From Ereboglobus luteus (GTDB lineage: Bacteria > Verrucomicrobiota > Verrucomicrobiia > Opitutales > Opitutaceae), in contig NZ_CP023004.1 of the NCBI RefSeq assembly GCF_003096195.1, positions 2,646,501 through 2,710,500 of the forward strand: 64,000 bases of DNA, in the 5' to 3' direction. The notes below the pieces were generated by a model. The model was not told the origin of the DNA. It made no database searches and saw only the letters and a list, made by a program, of their open reading frames with translations. The position numbers and the translations under genes were made by a program. Below are positions 21,094 through 29,212 of the stretch, piece by piece (the first letter of the stretch is position 1; each line of letters opens with the position of its first letter).

Positions 21094-24000
21094 ATGTCCC
21101 TTCGCGCTTTCACTTTTTCCGACGGAATCTCGAACAAATACTGGTATCTGCAGATCAGCGGGAGCAGCTTTTCGACGTTGACGGGGAAGATCGGCGGCTC
21201 GGCGGCGGGGAAACTTGAAACGAAAACTTTTCCCTCGTCCGAGGTTTGCGAAAAGGAGGCCGCCGCGCTTGTGGCGCAGCGCGTGCGCAAGGGGTTTGAG
21301 GAGGTCACGGACGCCGGGGCGCTGGCCGACGCCGCGAGCGCTTTTCAGTCGGTCGCGTCCGCACCTCCCGCGCCGGCCGCCGCGCCGCAATCCGTTCTTT
21401 CGCGTCCTTCGCTTGGCATACAGGACCAGGATGTTCGCAAATTTCTGCGCCTTTGCGGCAAGGGCGACATCGAGGCCGTCCGCTGTTTTCTCAAGGAGGG
21501 GCTCGATCCCGACGCGGCGACCGAGTGGGGGCACGCCTACGACGAGGCCATCAAAAACGGTCACGAGGAAATCGTCCGGCTTTTCACTCCGCTGATAAAG
21601 ACATTCGCGTTTCAAGGCTCCGGACACATCGAAACCGCGGCGGGGCGGGGCGACGCCATGGTGCGCGTCATGATTGATTCCGGCCACGATGTCGCGCGCG
21701 ATCCGCACGTCATAAAAATACTGCCGCACGTCGGCGCCGAGCTTGCCGTGGAGATCATCGGGCGCGCCGGGCTCGACTTAAAATCCGCCGCGTGCGAACA
21801 CCTGCTTTGCCGCGCGATTGTGGCGAAGAACCGTCCGTTTGCCGACTGGCTTCTTGGGCACGGCGCGCAGTGTTCGTCGATCGATCCGCAAAGCGGGCTT
21901 GGCGTGATGCATGCGGCGCTTGAGCTCTACGGGCACGACTTGGATTTTGTCCGCCGTCTCGTCGGGGCGGGCGCCAAGGTCAGCGCGATCAGCCGCGGTC
22001 ATCATGGCGGCGGTCTCACGGCGATTGAGCATGCCCGCGGTAAAATGAGCGCCGAGGTGGAGCATTTTGCCGCGGCGCACGATGACGGCGAAATTCCGCC
22101 GGAGGACCTTTTCCGCGCCGCGCGCCATGGCGGGACGCATTTGATCGAGCGCTATCTTTCCCGTCCGTTCAGCAAAATAAACGTGCGCGATTCGGCGGGG
22201 CGCACGCTTTTGCACCACGCCTGTTTTACGGAGCACGAGAGCGACGCGATCATCGTGGCGATGTTTCTCATCAAGCGCGGCATCGACGCCAACGCCCGCG
22301 ATTCGCTCGGCCGCAACGCGCTGTTCTATTACAACTTCACCAGCTCCGGCACGCCCTCCGCGCTCGGCAAGCAGATAAACGCATTTCTGGGCGTGGACAA
22401 TTTTCACAACGCCGTGCTGGCGGGCGTCAGCTCGATTATGTGGAAGGATTTGCGCGAGGCCGCCGGATACAAGGAGCCCGCCTCGCCCGGGGAGCGTTTC
22501 AAGCAATGGCTTTCCGGCGCGATCGGCGACCGCGACATGCTCACGCTCATTTTGAAAAAGGCCGGCGCCGATGTCGATTGCGCCGACAACGAGGGCATGA
22601 CGCCGCTTCTGTTTCACGCGCGCCACGAGCCGCAAATCGACGGGCTGGACGCGCCGTGCGACGCGTCGCCGAACGCCATGGCGCGCGATCCGCACATGCG
22701 CCGCTACCATGCGCTTTGGTCGCTGCTTCGCGCCGGCGCGGATGTCACCCGGCGCTATCGCGACAACGGCGCGACGGCGCTGCATTGCGTGCAAAGCTCG
22801 GATATTTTTGAGAAGGAAAAACTGCACCAGCTTTTCCGCCGTCTGGGCGCCGATGTGGACGCCCGCGACGCGAACGGTCGCACGCCGCTGCACTACGCCG
22901 CGCTTTGCGTTAGCGAGGAACAGTTCATGGATCTTCACACCGAGGACGCCATCGAGGACCTCGTCACCCACGGCGGTGCGGACCCGAATATCGGCGACAA
23001 TGACGGCAACACTCCGCTGCATCTGGCGCTGCGCAATCCGCGCGTCGGGCGTTATGCCTCCCGCGCGCTGCTCAAGCATGGCGCGAATCCTTTTGCGAAA
23101 AACAAAACCGGCCGGACGCCCGAGGACATCATGGTCGAGCTCGATGTCCGCAAGGGTTACGACGAGGCGATTCGCGAATACGTCGCCAAATCCCGCGCGC
23201 CGGGCGATGTCGCGATTGCGTGGAGTCCGGTGCCTATTGCCGGCAAGCCGGACGCGCCCGCCTCGCAACTCGCGCTCCGTGCCGCGCTCGCCCTCGGCAA
23301 ATATGATATTGATTATATAACCGCGCTCGCGCCGGACCGCATCTTCGTTATCGGACTGCACGACCAGGCGCATTGTATAAACAGCCTCACGGGGGAAATC
23401 CTCTGGCGGCATGCCGGCATGCACTATCCGGTGATGCACGGCGGCACGCTTTATTGCGGACTCGACGACAAGCGTTTCGGCGCGCTCGATCCCGCCACCG
23501 GCGCGGAGCTTTGGAGTGTCGGCGTGGGCTCGGAAGTCCGGACGCCCGTTCAGATTCACGAGGGCAGGCTCGCCATTTTCAGCGCGGGGCGGGCAGTTGT
23601 CGCCGTGGATATCGCGGCGCGCGCGCAGCACTGGAAACTCACCCAGGACGAACGCGCGCCCGACCAGATTTTGCTCTGGAAAAACCAGGCGGTCTTTATC
23701 TCCCCGAAACTCGGCGAGGACATGCTTTGTTATGTGGACATTGCCAGCGGCGCAAAGACCGACGAGCAGTCCGTTAACATACACGATTCGCCCATGCTTC
23801 TGGTCGGCGACACCGCCTGGGCGCTCCTGTATCAGGAGCTTCACCGGCTGGACTTGGGCACGGGCAAATGCCTCCCCACGGGACACGAATTTGAGGACGA
23901 CTCGCGCTGGCGCGATTACAGCGTGCGCCGGGTCATGCACCACGACGGGAAATTGTATATATTCACCTCCCTCCAGCCGCGTCAAAAGGACGCCGACGGC

Positions 24001-24306
24001 AATCGCGAAAAAAACACATACCGCCTCTGCGTCATCGACGGCAACAAGGCGCTGACGGTGACCGATTGCGAGTCCGATGGCGCGGTGGCGATCGCGGGCG
24101 ACAAATTTATTCACCTCTCCCATGCCGACAGAAGGCTGGGAGTTTATAATTTGAACACAAAGGCGTGGGCCCACTGGCATTTCCCGTGGTTCACCGGCAG
24201 CGACGAGGTGGAGCGCCACATGCACATCTCCGACGGCTGCATATTCGTCAGCCAGAAAGGCGGCGACAAGCACGCCGAGCGCGACCTTCTCTATGTGATC
24301 GGCTGA
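21094..24306 (+). CDS. WGR domain / ankyrin repeat / PQQ-type beta-propeller protein, unknown function
   Basis: A 1070-residue three-part protein. Residues 1-70 are a WGR domain (SNKYWYLQISGSSFSTL, GKIGG, KTFPSSEVCEKEAAALV), a fold known from PARP regulators and bacterial MolR-like proteins. About residues 115-700 hold many ankyrin repeats, clear in places (ARDANGRTPLHYAAL, DNDGNTPLHLALRNP, DSAGRTLLHHACF). From about residue 740 a PQQ/quinoprotein-like propeller follows (INSLTGEILWRHAG, ALDPATGAELWSVGVGS). No signal peptide or membrane segment is seen, so it is probably cytoplasmic. It is the first gene of a three-gene unit (gaps 36 and 43 bases). ATA codons are frequent, unlike in neighbouring genes. 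No known system with this exact plan comes to mind. Confidence 0.85.
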   Translation: MSLRAFTFSDGISNKYWYLQISGSSFSTLTGKIGGSAAGKLETKTFPSSEVCEKEAAALVAQRVRKGFEEVTDAGALADAASAFQSVASAPPAPAAAPQSVLSRPSLGIQDQDVRKFLRLCGKGDIEAVRCFLKEGLDPDAATEWGHAYDEAIKNGHEEIVRLFTPLIKTFAFQGSGHIETAAGRGDAMVRVMIDSGHDVARDPHVIKILPHVGAELAVEIIGRAGLDLKSAACEHLLCRAIVAKNRPFADWLLGHGAQCSSIDPQSGLGVMHAALELYGHDLDFVRRLVGAGAKVSAISRGHHGGGLTAIEHARGKMSAEVEHFAAAHDDGEIPPEDLFRAARHGGTHLIERYLSRPFSKINVRDSAGRTLLHHACFTEHESDAIIVAMFLIKRGIDANARDSLGRNALFYYNFTSSGTPSALGKQINAFLGVDNFHNAVLAGVSSIMWKDLREAAGYKEPASPGERFKQWLSGAIGDRDMLTLILKKAGADVDCADNEGMTPLLFHARHEPQIDGLDAPCDASPNAMARDPHMRRYHALWSLLRAGADVTRRYRDNGATALHCVQSSDIFEKEKLHQLFRRLGADVDARDANGRTPLHYAALCVSEEQFMDLHTEDAIEDLVTHGGADPNIGDNDGNTPLHLALRNPRVGRYASRALLKHGANPFAKNKTGRTPEDIMVELDVRKGYDEAIREYVAKSRAPGDVAIAWSPVPIAGKPDAPASQLALRAALALGKYDIDYITALAPDRIFVIGLHDQAHCINSLTGEILWRHAGMHYPVMHGGTLYCGLDDKRFGALDPATGAELWSVGVGSEVRTPVQIHEGRLAIFSAGRAVVAVDIAARAQHWKLTQDERAPDQILLWKNQAVFISPKLGEDMLCYVDIASGAKTDEQSVNIHDSPMLLVGDTAWALLYQELHRLDLGTGKCLPTGHEFEDDSRWRDYSVRRVMHHDGKLYIFTSLQPRQKDADGNREKNTYRLCVIDGNKALTVTDCESDGAVAIAGDKFIHLSHADRRLGVYNLNTKAWAHWHFPWFTGSDEVERHMHISDGCIFVSQKGGDKHAERDLLYVIG

Positions 24307-24342
24307 CGCGCGCGCGGCCCTTAAATAGTATTAATTTTTCCC

Positions 24343-25761
24343 ATGAAACCAGAACTCGACACAGAATCCCGACTATTCAAGAAACCCTTCCATGTTGTAT
24401 TCCGGAATGCAGGAATCGAATTTTTGATTCCCAAAAATTACAACAGCAAGATACAGGACCTCAAGCAGCGCCGTTACAAGGAAATCGACGGGGAGCATTA
24501 CCTCTTCTGCAAAAGCGGCGACGGCACCTTCGCCATCGACCCGCCGGCCGCGGCGCCCGGATACACAATTTCCATTTCGCACATGCCCGAATACACGGCG
24601 GAGTTTTATTATCAAAACTACAGCGGCATGTATGAGGACATCAGCGCGAGCCTGCCCGACGATTTGCAGATGCCCGTCACGGCGCTCTCGGTCACGCCCG
24701 CGCCGATCGGCACCATCAGCTGCCAGCTTGTCCTCGACGCGCCCGCGGGCGGCGTTGTCCTCATGACGGGCAGCGGCATTCCGCGCGACGACCTTGATGA
24801 ATTCACGGCCCTTGCCGAATATATAAAACCGTATGAGGGCGATATCCCCGACGAGTCGGACAAGGACGCATACAAGGCCAACACCTATCATCCCGAGATC
24901 AAGCCGGAGGACGAGGAGGTCGACGAGGACGATGCCGAGGGCGTGTCGCGCAGCCTGTATCCCGAGCTCAACGTTTACGACGCCGAGGATCACAAAAAAT
25001 GTTACAAGGGCGACGAGGACCAGATCACCGTCGATCTCAAGGACAAGGACCAGATGCGCCGCGTGCTCAACTTCCTCATCAAAAACTTTGACGACATGGC
25101 CGACTATGAATTCGGCGAGGAAAAAGACGGCGAGTTCAAGGAGTATGATTTCAGGGCCGACGACATCGGCTACGACAGCGAAATCCCCTTTTACACGGCC
25201 GCGGCCGCCTTTCCCGAGCTTCACAAAAAAATACTCGCCTACATCGACCTCGCCATCGACTCCGACGGCGCCTGGCGCAACGACGAGGTGCCCAAAGGCA
25301 TGAACGCCGCCTACGCCATGGCGATGCAGGACCAGAAATATATTCCGAAATATATACAACTCCTGCGCAGCATGGACATGGACCACGAGGTTTACCAAGG
25401 CGGCCAGATCGTTTCCATCGCCGCCAAGTGGAAGGATTACGACAACGTGCTCGCGCTTCTCGCCACCCGCGCGTGCACGGGCGCGGGCCAGCACGGGATC
25501 GAGACGCTCGGCTTCATCGTGGAGCATATTTTGCCCGAGTTGAAAAACGAGGGGCAGAAGCGGGACACGTTCATCGGCCACCTTTTTGTCGACGCCACCA
25601 GGCACCACGACCACACCCGCGGCCGCTACGACCAGTTGCTCAAATACTATATCGCCCCCGTGCTCGACATGCTCGAGGTCGATTACAACGAGCAAAAGGT
25701 CGAGATTGTGCTGCAAATAGCCGGAGCCGGAAGCATGCCCGGCGCCTCCGACCTAATATAA
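24343..25761 (+). CDS. Uncharacterised protein, second gene of the WGR cassette
   Basis: The 472-residue protein starts MKPELDTESRLFKKPFHVVF. I do not recognise the N-terminal part (residues 1-150), which may be a small beta-rich domain. Residues about 165-200 are strongly acidic (KPEDEEVDEDDAEG). The C-terminal region from about residue 225 is similar to the next gene: EIPFYTAAAAFPELHKKILA here against ELDFYMAVASHAKLRPILA there, and EVPKGMNAAYAMAMQDQKYI against EVPLGSNAVYALALADKKYL. The helix-rich pattern suggests an alpha-solenoid. No signal peptide. Probably works with the WGR/ankyrin protein, from operon position only. Confidence 0.8.
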   Translation: MKPELDTESRLFKKPFHVVFRNAGIEFLIPKNYNSKIQDLKQRRYKEIDGEHYLFCKSGDGTFAIDPPAAAPGYTISISHMPEYTAEFYYQNYSGMYEDISASLPDDLQMPVTALSVTPAPIGTISCQLVLDAPAGGVVLMTGSGIPRDDLDEFTALAEYIKPYEGDIPDESDKDAYKANTYHPEIKPEDEEVDEDDAEGVSRSLYPELNVYDAEDHKKCYKGDEDQITVDLKDKDQMRRVLNFLIKNFDDMADYEFGEEKDGEFKEYDFRADDIGYDSEIPFYTAAAAFPELHKKILAYIDLAIDSDGAWRNDEVPKGMNAAYAMAMQDQKYIPKYIQLLRSMDMDHEVYQGGQIVSIAAKWKDYDNVLALLATRACTGAGQHGIETLGFIVEHILPELKNEGQKRDTFIGHLFVDATRHHDHTRGRYDQLLKYYIAPVLDMLEVDYNEQKVEIVLQIAGAGSMPGASDLI

Positions 25762-25804
25762 TTTCCACCATCGGAAAAACCACCCAACAAAAAAACATAA
25801 TACA

Positions 25805-27049
25805 ATGATTACACGCACCTATTATAAAAACAAAAAGAAGAAGCAGGACTGGTTCATGCAGATCGACGGCACGACCATCGTCCACGGCGAGACGCCCGAG
25901 ACGGCCGTGACGCTCACGCACCCCACCGCCGCTGCGATGGCCGTCACGATGAACGACCTCATCATGAAAAAGTGCAGCACCGGTTTTGAGTTCGACCGTG
26001 TCGAGCAAATCGAAACCGAGTCCGACAAAAAGGCGCGCACGGTTGGCGGCGTCGAGCTCGGCACCAATCAGTTTGTCGTCGATTTTGGCGACGCGGCCTC
26101 GCTCGAAAAAGTGATCCGCCAGCACAACGACCAGTATCACCAATACACGGACGCGGTTCAAAACAAGGGCGTCGCCTACGGCGCGGTCAAGGGCGGCAAG
26201 TTCGTCCCGCACGAGGCCAAAAGCGGCGACAACGAGCTCGATTTCTACATGGCCGTCGCCTCGCACGCAAAACTCCGCCCGATCCTCGCCGAGTTCATCG
26301 GCAAGATCTCCCTGGGCAATTATGAGCAGGATCCGATGATGCGCGATGCCGAGGTGCCGCTCGGATCAAACGCCGTTTATGCGCTCGCGCTCGCGGACAA
26401 GAAATACCTCAAGGCCCACACGGAGTTCTGCGACAGTATTCCCATCGGCTGTTACATCGCGCGTTTTAACGACGACACGCCCGACGGCGGCCGCCACGTT
26501 CCCGCGCTTCTCAACAAGTGGAAATACTCCGCCTCCGACGAGGACACGATGAACTTCCTCGTGGCGCAGCTCCTCCACGACGACAACGAATACGCAAAGG
26601 ACGACATCGATTGCATCATGAAGGAGCACGGCTTGGAGGAGGCGCTGAAGGACAAGAAGTTCAAGGAGCTCCTCTACACGAAGTTCGCCTATCGCGCCGC
26701 CCACCTCGAAAGCCATCGCAATATAGAAGACCGCGCGCTCGGATTATACATATTCATTTCGCTGAACGCGCTTGGCATCACCTGCAGCAAGCAGGACGCG
26801 ATGATCTTCGGCCACATGATTGACGATATCGGTTCCTATCCGAGCCTCGCCCAAATCATCAAGGGCGGCCTCGATCCCGAAGAAGACGACTATGTCCCAT
26901 ACGACGATATGGATGACGACGACGACGACGATGATGATGATGACGATGATGATGATGATGACGACGACGACGATGATGACGACGATGAGGACGAAGATGA
27001 TGATGAGGACGAAGACGACGACGACGATGAAGATGAAGATGATGATTAA
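25805..27049 (+). CDS. WGR-like protein with poly-aspartate tail, third gene of the cassette
   Basis: The 414-residue protein begins with a basic patch (YYKNKKKKQDWFMQIDGTTI) that looks like a divergent WGR domain: strand, then IVHGETPETAV, then a helix ending KKCSTGF. Residues about 80-340 are related to the second gene of the cassette and are mostly helical. Residues 370-414 are 45 consecutive acidic residues, nearly all Asp, encoded by mixed GAC/GAT codons (26912-27046). Such tails mimic DNA or bind basic proteins or metal ions, but the role here is unknown. Length of the tail may vary by slippage. Two hairpins follow downstream. Confidence 0.82.
   Translation: MITRTYYKNKKKKQDWFMQIDGTTIVHGETPETAVTLTHPTAAAMAVTMNDLIMKKCSTGFEFDRVEQIETESDKKARTVGGVELGTNQFVVDFGDAASLEKVIRQHNDQYHQYTDAVQNKGVAYGAVKGGKFVPHEAKSGDNELDFYMAVASHAKLRPILAEFIGKISLGNYEQDPMMRDAEVPLGSNAVYALALADKKYLKAHTEFCDSIPIGCYIARFNDDTPDGGRHVPALLNKWKYSASDEDTMNFLVAQLLHDDNEYAKDDIDCIMKEHGLEEALKDKKFKELLYTKFAYRAAHLESHRNIEDRALGLYIFISLNALGITCSKQDAMIFGHMIDDIGSYPSLAQIIKGGLDPEEDDYVPYDDMDDDDDDDDDDDDDDDDDDDDDDDDDEDEDDDEDEDDDDDEDEDDD
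26912..27046 (+). repeat. GAY trinucleotide tract coding for 45 Asp/Glu residues
   Basis: A 135-base stretch of GAC/GAT codons with some GAG/GAA in its last third. The mix of the two Asp codons shows it is not a perfect microsatellite, so selection for acidic residues is likely. Confidence 0.92.
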
Positions 27050-27077
27050 GGCCTAGCACACCAAACCGGGGTTTGGG

Positions 27078-27114
27078 CTGGCGGGTGAGGCTTCACTCAT
27101 CCGCCGGCTCAAAT
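27078..27114 (+). terminator. Possible hairpin terminator after the WGR cassette
   Basis: GGCTGGCGGGTGAG pairs, with two G-U pairs, with CTCATCCGCCGGC a few bases on. No T-run of note follows, so it may serve mRNA stability. A better terminator lies 40 bases downstream. Confidence 0.4.
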
Positions 27115-27150
27115 CTTGTCATCGTCACGACTTCAAATCGGACCTCATAA

Positions 27151-27183
27151 AAACAGCGCGGGCGTTCAAGCCCGCGCTGTTTC
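27151..27183. terminator. Bidirectional terminator between the cassette and the GNAT gene
   Basis: CAGCGCGGGC and GCCCGCGCTG form a perfect 10-bp stem with a 6-base loop, flanked by an A-run on the left and Ts on the right. It overlaps the stop codon of the convergent acetyltransferase gene. Confidence 0.85.
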
Positions 27184-27777
27184 ATTTTCAGTCTTAAAAC
27201 TTTCTCGTCGCACGGCGTCGAGCCGGTAGAGGACGTGTTCGCTCAACGGGTGATCGTGCGGGATCGAGGGGTGCCGGAACGCGGGCGGGTTCCCCGGCGT
27301 CATTCCGAGGCGTTGCATCACCGCTTGCGAACGGTGATTGCGGGTGGTGGTGATTGCCACGATTTCGGAAAGGCCGAGCCGGTTGAAACCAAAGTCGATG
27401 GAGGCGCGCGCGGCCTCGATTGCATAACCCTTGCCCCAGTGGTCGGGGAAAAGCCGCCAGCCGACCTCGACGCAAGGCATGAAGGGGAACGGGTGCCGCG
27501 GGATTTGCAGGCCGACGGAACCGATGAAAACGGGCGCGCTGTTTCCGGCGATTGTTTCGCGCAATTCGACGGCCCAGAAACCCCAGCCGTGCCCGGTAAT
27601 GTGCGCGGCCCAGCGATCCATGATGACATCGCTCGCGGCGCGGTCATCGACGGGCATCAAAAACTCCATCACGCGCGGATTTCGGCAAAGCTCAAAAAAC
27701 GGCTCGCGATCGGAATCGCGCCATTGGCGAAGACGGAGGCGCGGCGTGGTGAGTTCGGTGATTGCGGGAGCGGACAT
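27166..27777 (-). CDS. GNAT-family N-acetyltransferase (RimJ/RimL type)
   Basis: The 203-residue protein begins MSAPAITELTTPRLRLRQW, the typical start of RimJ/RimL-like acetyltransferases. Further motifs are EVGWRLFPDHWGKGYAIEAA (acetyl-CoA loop, around Q/RxxGxG/A) and ITTTRNHRSQAVMQRLGM. The frame continues upstream to 27900 but the ATG at 27777 fits. The acceptor could be a ribosomal protein, a small molecule or an antibiotic; the sequence does not tell. Confidence 0.9.
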   Translation of the reverse strand: MSAPAITELTTPRLRLRQWRDSDREPFFELCRNPRVMEFLMPVDDRAASDVIMDRWAAHITGHGWGFWAVELRETIAGNSAPVFIGSVGLQIPRHPFPFMPCVEVGWRLFPDHWGKGYAIEAARASIDFGFNRLGLSEIVAITTTRNHRSQAVMQRLGMTPGNPPAFRHPSIPHDHPLSEHVLYRLDAVRRESFKTENETARA

Positions 27778-27911
27778 GGTGTATTTTTGGAGTGCGGTGG
27801 CAGAGGGCGCGTTAGCGACCGGCGACACCGCTTTGGATGATTTGTGGGTTTCCCCGGATGCGAAAGCGGCGTCGCCGGGCTGCGCCCTCTGCCGCCGCAC
27901 TCCAAGGAGGT

Positions 27912-29138
27912 TTACAGGAAATTCTTCGCCACTCGGCGGGCCTCGGCGTCGAGGGCGAGGACGGTGTCGAGTGTGGCGGGGTCGCGCGCGGCCTCGGCGG
28001 CGAGGGCGGCGAGTGTTTTTTCAACGGTGCGCGGAATGCCGGGGAAGGGGAGTTTGTTTTCGAGAAAGGCGGCGACGGCGATTTCGTTTGCGGCGTTGTA
28101 GATCGCGGGGGCGGCGCCGCCGGTGCGCATGGTTTGCTTGGCGAGGGCGAGCATGGGGAAGCGCGTTTCGTCAACGGGACGGAAATCGAGCGTGAGCAGG
28201 CGGTCGAGGTCGAGCGCGCCTTCGGTGCCGGCGGCGCTGCGCGCGGGGTGGAGCAGGGCGTGCTGGATGGGAAACGTCATCGAGGGCGGGCAGAGTTGCG
28301 CGAGCATGGCGCCATCGGTGAACTCGACGAGCGCGTGCACGATGCTTTGCGGATGGAGCACCGCGGCGCATTGCTCGGGACGCAGCCCGAAGAGGATTTG
28401 GGCCTCGATGAGCTCGAGCCCCTTGTTGGCGAGCGTGGCGCAATCGACGGTGATCTTCGGCCCCATCGCCCAATTCGGATGCCGGAGCGCGTCGGCGGGC
28501 GTGGCGCTTGCGAGGCGTTCGGCCGGCCAGTCGCGAAACGCGCCGCCGCTCGCGGTAAGCGTGACGCGGCGCACGGCGGCGTCGGCGGGGCGTCCGGCGA
28601 GGCATTGGAAAACGGCGTTGTGCTCGCTGTCCACGGGGATGAGTTTCGCGTTGTGGCGGCGGGCCGCGTCCATCACGAACTTGCCGGCGAGCACGAGGAT
28701 TTCCTTGCTCGCGAGCGCGAGTGTCTTGCCGGCCTCAATCGCGGCGAGCGCGGGATGGAGCCCCTGCGTGCCGACGACGGCGACGAGCACGGTGTCGGCC
28801 TCGGGGAGTTGCGCGAGCGAGAGCAGGCCATCCACGCCGGGGGCGTGGAGGAATGCGGAATGCGGAGTGCGGAATGCGGAATGTGAGACGGCGGCGGCGC
28901 GGGCTTTTTCGTCGAAGAGGGCGACGTGGGGGACGCGGAATTTTTCCACGATGCCGGCGAGCTTTTCCCAATTCGAATGCGCGGCGACGGCGACGAGCTC
29001 AAGCTGGTCGGGATGCGCGGCGATGACGCGCAGCGTGTTTTCACCAATGGAGCCGGTCGCGCCGAGCAACGCCACGCGCCTGCGGCGCGTGGCTAATGAA
29101 GAATGAGGAATGGAGAATGAAGAATGGTCGGAGGACAT
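27912..29138 (-). CDS. dxr: 1-deoxy-D-xylulose 5-phosphate reductoisomerase
   Basis: Dxr makes 2-C-methyl-D-erythritol 4-phosphate, the committed step of the MEP isoprenoid pathway. The 408-residue protein has the NADPH loop VALLGATGSIGENTLRV, the metal/substrate motif VDSEHNAVFQCL, TASGGAFRDWP and HPNWAMGPKITVDCATLANK. Two oddities stem from short repeats. The first 15 residues (SSDHSSFSIPHSSL) come from the GAATG-type repeat in the gap, so a GTG at the VALLGATG codon is an alternative start. Residues about 85-96 (SHSAFRTPHSAF) are an in-frame insert of GAATGCG units. Located with cdsA and uppS, fitting isoprenoid and lipid synthesis. Confidence 0.95.
   Translation of the reverse strand: MSSDHSSFSIPHSSLATRRRRVALLGATGSIGENTLRVIAAHPDQLELVAVAAHSNWEKLAGIVEKFRVPHVALFDEKARAAAVSHSAFRTPHSAFLHAPGVDGLLSLAQLPEADTVLVAVVGTQGLHPALAAIEAGKTLALASKEILVLAGKFVMDAARRHNAKLIPVDSEHNAVFQCLAGRPADAAVRRVTLTASGGAFRDWPAERLASATPADALRHPNWAMGPKITVDCATLANKGLELIEAQILFGLRPEQCAAVLHPQSIVHALVEFTDGAMLAQLCPPSMTFPIQHALLHPARSAAGTEGALDLDRLLTLDFRPVDETRFPMLALAKQTMRTGGAAPAIYNAANEIAVAAFLENKLPFPGIPRTVEKTLAALAAEAARDPATLDTVLALDAEARRVAKNFL
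28851..28886 (-). repeat. GAATGCG-type iterated repeat inside dxr
   Basis: Five near-copies of GGAATGCG/GGAGTGCG in a row. It adds about 12 residues in frame between two conserved parts of Dxr. Confidence 0.8.
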
Positions 29139-29212
29139 TCGTTATGGAGAATTTTCAGGAGAGCGTATGCGTCACTACATTCTACATTATTCATTATACA
29201 TTCTACATTAGG
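29095..29212. repeat. Inverted iterated repeat in the dxr-cdsA gap
   Basis: The left arm (29095-29127) is made of GAATGAGGAATGGAGAATG units and the right arm (29174-29210) of TACATTCTACATTATTCATT units, roughly the reverse complement. The left arm covers the start of dxr and the right arm the stop codon of cdsA. Confidence 0.65.

Noticed and set aside
27837-28886. A 349-codon plus-strand frame over dxr
   Set aside because: Shadow of dxr, which has complete active-site motifs on the minus strand.
28851-29212. Possible CRISPR array at the GAATG-type repeats
   Set aside because: Units are only 7-9 bases, are variable, and have no unique spacers of regular length; no cas gene is in the window.
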